A stretch of DNA of 15,617 nt from Rhodospirillaceae bacterium (GTDB lineage: Bacteria > Pseudomonadota > Alphaproteobacteria > TMED109 > TMED131), in NCBI GenBank assembly GCA_902547175.1, contig CACCMS010000023.1:1-15617 (forward strand), read 5' to 3'. A program made the translations under genes and the position numbers. Shown here one piece after another: positions 12,593 to 15,617 of the stretch (position 1 is its first letter; each line of letters begins with the position of its first letter). The notes under the pieces are model-generated. The model was given only the letters and a program-made list of their open reading frames with translations, had not been told where the DNA came from and made no database searches.

Positions 12593-14149
12593 TTATCTTA
12601 TTGTTTCTTCTAAAAGAGACAGTACATTTTTTTTTCCATACACGTTAAAAAAAGAGCCCAATCTTGGTCCACTGTCTGAACCAAATAATATTTGATATAA
12701 TGATATAAACCATTGTCTTAAGTCATTAGGAAAAACTCCTTTTCCTACCTTATAAACAATATTTTGATAATCTTTTGAACTAACTTCACTTTTTAACTTT
12801 TTAATTTCCTCTATGAGTTTTTCTAATGCCTTTTTTTCCTCTATGTTAGGCTTTCTTTTTTTTATGTGTGGTAATATAAATTTTTTATAATATTTAATTG
12901 CTAATGAGATAATTTTATCTAATTCTTTTTCATCTTCCACATGAAGTTTTTCTTTTAGATAGATTCTAACAAAATCTTTAATAGTTTTATTGTTAGTTGA
13001 ATTTAAGGCTGTTACCAAATTTAAAAGATTGGTAAAATCAATAGGGTAAGTAGTGGATGGAATTTTTTTTTGGTGAATATGCCATAGAGGGTTGTCCAAT
13101 TTTTTAATAGAAGCTTGATTTTGTATATCATTAAATAATTTTCTATAATCGTCCATACTTTTAGGAATGCAATCAAAATGAAGTCTTTTTGCCCTTCTGG
13201 GATTATTATACATAAATAGAGATAGACTTTCTGATGAACCATAATCTAACCATTCATCTATGCTTAATCCATTACCTTTTGATTTAGATATCTTCTCACC
13301 CTTATCATCTAAAAAAAGCTCGTAAGTCATATTAGAAGGAATTTTTTTTTCTATAAAATTTGCAATTTGACTTGATAGCTCAAATGATGGTATTAAATCT
13401 TTTCCATTCATTTCATAATCTATATTTAAAGCTGACCAGCGCATTGCCCAGTCGACTTTCCACTGTAATTTGCAGTTGCCTCCTGTTACTAAAGTTTCCT
13501 TATACTGATTGTTATCTTTGTAAGCAATTATACCATTTTTTTTATCTATCACCTCTATAGGAACTTGTAGAACTTTTTTTGTTTTTTTACAGATTGGTAA
13601 AAATGGCGAGTAGCTATCTCTTCTTTCTTTTCTTAAAGTAGGTAAAATGATATTAATAATACTCTCATAATTTTCTAAAATTTTTAAAAGTTGCTTATCA
13701 AATTTTCCATTTTTATAATAATCTGTAGAAGAAATAAAATTATAATCAAATTTGAATTTATTTAAAAATGACTTTAAAAGATTGTTATTCCTGTCTGCAT
13801 AGCTTTCATACTTACCTGTAAAGTCTGGTATCATGCTTAGAGGGATTTCAATATAGTTTTCTAACTTTTCCGGAAAAGGGTAATCTTCAGGAACTTTTCG
13901 TAAGGCATCTAGGTCATCGGAGAAAGTTATTAAATTTGTTGAAAAATCAGAGATTTCTTTTAAGCAGTTAAGAACCATATTAGTTCTTAGTACTTCTGCA
14001 AAAGTACCTATATGTGGATCTCCAGAAGGACCATAACCTGTTTCTAGGGTAACCACTTTTTTATTTGCTATTTTAGAAACTTTATTTTTAAGTTTTATTG
14101 CCTCTTGAAATGGCCAAGCTTTAACTTTTTTATAATCGATATTATTCAT
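12593..14149 (-). CDS. lysS: Class I lysyl-tRNA synthetase
   Basis: This enzyme charges tRNA-Lys with lysine. It is the class I type (LysK-like), normal in archaea and also found in alphaproteobacteria and spirochaetes, unrelated to the class II LysRS of E. coli. The 518-residue protein carries the HIGH-type motif PSGDPHIGTF (41-50), the lysine-pocket region around LETGYG (35-40) and TFSDDLDALRK (75-85), and the KMSKS-type motif EKISKSKGNG (285-294). The C-terminal helical region (about 330-518) recognises the anticodon in known structures. The start overlaps yciB by 8 bases and the gene is last in the ftsY-yciB-lysS unit. No class II lysS is seen in this window. Confidence 0.96.
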   Translation of the reverse strand: MNNIDYKKVKAWPFQEAIKLKNKVSKIANKKVVTLETGYGPSGDPHIGTFAEVLRTNMVLNCLKEISDFSTNLITFSDDLDALRKVPEDYPFPEKLENYIEIPLSMIPDFTGKYESYADRNNNLLKSFLNKFKFDYNFISSTDYYKNGKFDKQLLKILENYESIINIILPTLRKERRDSYSPFLPICKKTKKVLQVPIEVIDKKNGIIAYKDNNQYKETLVTGGNCKLQWKVDWAMRWSALNIDYEMNGKDLIPSFELSSQIANFIEKKIPSNMTYELFLDDKGEKISKSKGNGLSIDEWLDYGSSESLSLFMYNNPRRAKRLHFDCIPKSMDDYRKLFNDIQNQASIKKLDNPLWHIHQKKIPSTTYPIDFTNLLNLVTALNSTNNKTIKDFVRIYLKEKLHVEDEKELDKIISLAIKYYKKFILPHIKKRKPNIEEKKALEKLIEEIKKLKSEVSSKDYQNIVYKVGKGVFPNDLRQWFISLYQILFGSDSGPRLGSFFNVYGKKNVLSLLEETIR

Positions 14150-14729
14150 TAAACTTATTTTCTTTTATTTTTGTGTCTTTGGTTATCAAAGGTAGTTGCA
14201 ATAATGCAAACACTAAGGTTAATGGTAAAATACCAAAAACTTTAAAACTTACCCAAAACTCAGTTGACTGTGTACGCCAAACTATTTCGTTTAGAATAGC
14301 AAGGAAAATAAAAAAGCTTGACCACCTTATAGTCAGTTTTTTCCAAGTGCTTTCTTGTAAGACAAAAGCTTTGCTCATTGCCATTCTTAAAAAAAGTTTA
14401 TTGAATTTTAGTCCAACTAGAAGAATTGCAGCAAAAATTAAATTAATAAGTGTGGGTTTAAATTTTATAAAAAAATCGTCTTTTAAAAAAATGGTTAAAC
14501 TACCGAATACAATTAGAAAAGCACCTGTTACAATTGGCATCCAAGGTATTTTTCTGTCTATATACCATGCAATAGGTATAACTACTATGGAAACAATAAT
14601 AAAATAGAATGTGGCTTGGAATATACCTTCAAGTGGTATTTCTTTTAGAATTACTTTATCGTATGAATTAACTAGAAAAAAGACTATCAAAGGAATTACT
14701 TCACAAAATAACTTTATGTAAGCCTTCAT
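14142..14729 (-). CDS. yciB: YciB / inner-membrane septation protein A (IspZ) family
   Basis: The 195-residue polytopic membrane protein matches YciB, linked in enterobacteria and Shigella to cell-envelope integrity and septation. Membrane stretches lie at about 8-21, 35-57, 67-84, 93-108, 132-150 and 159-182. Family markers are KLFCEVIPLIVFF near the N-terminus (6-18), the W-Y-I-D-R-K turn (55-60), FFIKFKPTLINLIFA (86-100) and WRTQSTEFWVSFKVFG (151-166), where E. coli YciB has a similar WVNFKVFG segment. The start overlaps the ftsY stop by 4 bases (ATGA) and its end overlaps lysS by 8 bases, so the three genes should be translated as a coupled unit. The ftsY-yciB order is familiar in alphaproteobacteria. 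Confidence 0.93.
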   Translation of the reverse strand: MKAYIKLFCEVIPLIVFFLVNSYDKVILKEIPLEGIFQATFYFIIVSIVVIPIAWYIDRKIPWMPIVTGAFLIVFGSLTIFLKDDFFIKFKPTLINLIFAAILLVGLKFNKLFLRMAMSKAFVLQESTWKKLTIRWSSFFIFLAILNEIVWRTQSTEFWVSFKVFGILPLTLVFALLQLPLITKDTKIKENKFNE

Positions 14730-15617
14730 TTTTTCTCTCCTATATTATCACCTAACAGTGCATTAATAAAATCTTTCGGAATAAATGGGATTAAATCATC
14801 AATTTTCTCACCAACTCCTAAAGCATGTATTGGTAAATTGTATTTCCTTGTTATTCCTATCAAAGAGCCACCCTTTGCTGAACCATCAAGCTTTGTCATT
14901 ATAATTCCAGTTAAACCTATATTTTGATGAAAAGAATCTATCTGATTATAAGTATTTTGTCCAATTGTAGAATCTAAGACCAAAATTTTATTATGAGGAG
15001 CTCCTTCATCATTTTTTTGAATAATCCTTGTCATTTTTTTTAATTCTTCCATTAATTCAATTTTATTATGTAATCTTCCAGCAGTGTCAATAATGAGTAA
15101 ATCAAATTTTTCATCTATTGCTTTTCTATGTGCTTTAAATACAACTGATGATGGGTCTTCTCCAATATTACCAGATAAAACTTCTATCTGTATAATGTTT
15201 GCCCATTTCTCAATTTGCTCCTTAGCTGCTGCTCTAAAGGTATCAGCAGCAGCTATTAACACTTTAAGTTTTTTATCTTTTCCCTTTTTTGCTAGTTTAG
15301 CTATTGTTGTAGTTTTTCCTGATCCATTTACTCCAAAAACAAGTATTACTTGCAACTCTTTATTTGGTTTTAAATTCAACTCGTGATTGATATTAGAAAA
15401 TTGCTTCACTAAAAATTCTGCTACATTTTCTTGTGTATTATTATTGGTGTTAATTTTTTTATTTTTTAATTCATCAATTAATAAATTTGTATTATTTACG
15501 CCTAAATCAGACATTAAAAAAGCTTCTTCAATTTCTTCTAAGTTTTTTTCATCAAGTCTTTTAACAAATATAGCTTTTCTAATATTTGAAGAGGTTTTTT
15601 TAAAGTTATCACCTAAT
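14726..15617 (-). CDS. ftsY: SRP receptor FtsY, partial (N-terminus outside window)
   Basis: FtsY is the membrane-associated GTPase that docks SRP-ribosome complexes at the inner membrane. The frame is open to the window edge. The 34 codons before the internal Met at 15514 encode KRLDEKNLEEIEEAFL and related N-domain sequence, so that Met is not the start. Counting from that Met, the G domain shows P-loop GVNGSGKTTT (61-70), DTFRAAAKEQIEKWA (91-105), DTAGRLHN (143-150) and TKLDGSAKGG (207-216), then ALGVGEKIDDLIPF (231-244) near the end. DTFRAAA and the family ending distinguish FtsY from Ffh, and there is no methionine-rich M domain. The stop overlaps the yciB ATG (ATGA). Its functional partner, the SRP RNA, is encoded at 5407-5498 on the other strand. 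Confidence 0.96.
   Translation of the reverse strand, partial: LGDNFKKTSSNIRKAIFVKRLDEKNLEEIEEAFLMSDLGVNNTNLLIDELKNKKINTNNNTQENVAEFLVKQFSNINHELNLKPNKELQVILVFGVNGSGKTTTIAKLAKKGKDKKLKVLIAAADTFRAAAKEQIEKWANIIQIEVLSGNIGEDPSSVVFKAHRKAIDEKFDLLIIDTAGRLHNKIELMEELKKMTRIIQKNDEGAPHNKILVLDSTIGQNTYNQIDSFHQNIGLTGIIMTKLDGSAKGGSLIGITRKYNLPIHALGVGEKIDDLIPFIPKDFINALLGDNIGEKK

Noticed and set aside
12575..12600. Possible terminator between the lipoprotein gene and lysS
   Set aside because: The only pairing is a short A/T-only repeat with a long loop and no useful T-tract geometry, so it cannot be told from background.
14173..14607. Plus-strand open frame of 144 codons opposite yciB
   Set aside because: Opposite a clear yciB with conserved motifs and coupled starts and stops. 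Its basic, hydrophobic composition is what the reverse complement of a membrane protein gene gives.
15084..15386. Plus-strand open frame of 100 codons opposite ftsY
   Set aside because: It is the shadow of the conserved ftsY GTPase region; there is no independent support.
15514..15516. ATG as the ftsY start
   Set aside because: The frame stays open upstream and encodes typical FtsY N-domain sequence (KRLDEKNLEEIEEA), so the true start is outside the window.
1..15617. Mobile elements, CRISPR arrays, tRNA or rRNA genes, toxin-antitoxin or defence systems
   Set aside because: I saw no transposase or integrase motifs, no spaced direct repeats, no tRNA-like cloverleaf segments and no defence domains. 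All sizeable frames are accounted for by the listed genes or their shadows.

Overview
The window looks like ordinary chromosome from a small-genome, very AT-rich alphaproteobacterium. The translated families point there: a class I (archaeal-type) lysyl-tRNA synthetase, a membrane-anchored CycM-like cytochrome c next to kdsB and pheA, and SRP RNA-dnaX-ybaB-recR in one run. TGG encodes Trp and TGA acts as a stop, so the code is standard. Genes for arginine and phenylalanine synthesis and for KDO (LPS) activation suggest a free-living, Gram-negative, prototrophic cell rather than an obligate intracellular one. A streamlined marine lineage (SAR11-like or similar) is my inference. Almost every base is coding, eight adjacent gene pairs overlap, and no gap exceeds about 155 bases. 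I see no mobile element, CRISPR array, prophage, tRNA or rRNA.

Layout. (1) 1-2844, minus strand: a membrane-anchored cytochrome c, a bifunctional mannose-1-phosphate guanylyltransferase/mannose-6-phosphate isomerase, and a BT1-type MFS transporter cut off by the window edge. (2) 2909-4476, plus strand: kdsB and pheA, overlapping by 4 bases. (3) 4478-5356, minus strand: nudC, convergent with pheA. (4) 5407-12589, plus strand: one unbroken run of SRP 4.5S-type RNA, dnaX, ybaB, recR, def, fmt, an ABC-2 permease, argD, argF and an unknown lipoprotein. (5) 12593-15617, minus strand: ftsY (5' end outside the window), yciB and class I lysS, all overlapping.

How the genes fit together. The long plus run joins protein targeting (SRP RNA), replication and recombination (clamp-loader subunit, YbaB, RecR), the N-formyl-methionine cycle (Fmt adds formyl, Def removes it) and the last part of arginine synthesis. 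FtsY, the SRP receptor, is in the last minus-strand run but has no visible link to the SRP RNA gene.

The points most worth a second look are local. An unusually short DnaX carries a slippery A-heptamer in the same phase as the E. coli dnaX frameshift site, with a -1-frame stop one codon later. The SRP RNA ends only 12 bases before the dnaX start. A perfectly palindromic extended -10 lies between nudC and the SRP RNA. An ABC-2 permease without an ATPase partner sits between fmt and argD, and an unrecognised lipoprotein is embedded after argF. I found no convincing previously undescribed multi-gene system; this is mainly a compact housekeeping region.
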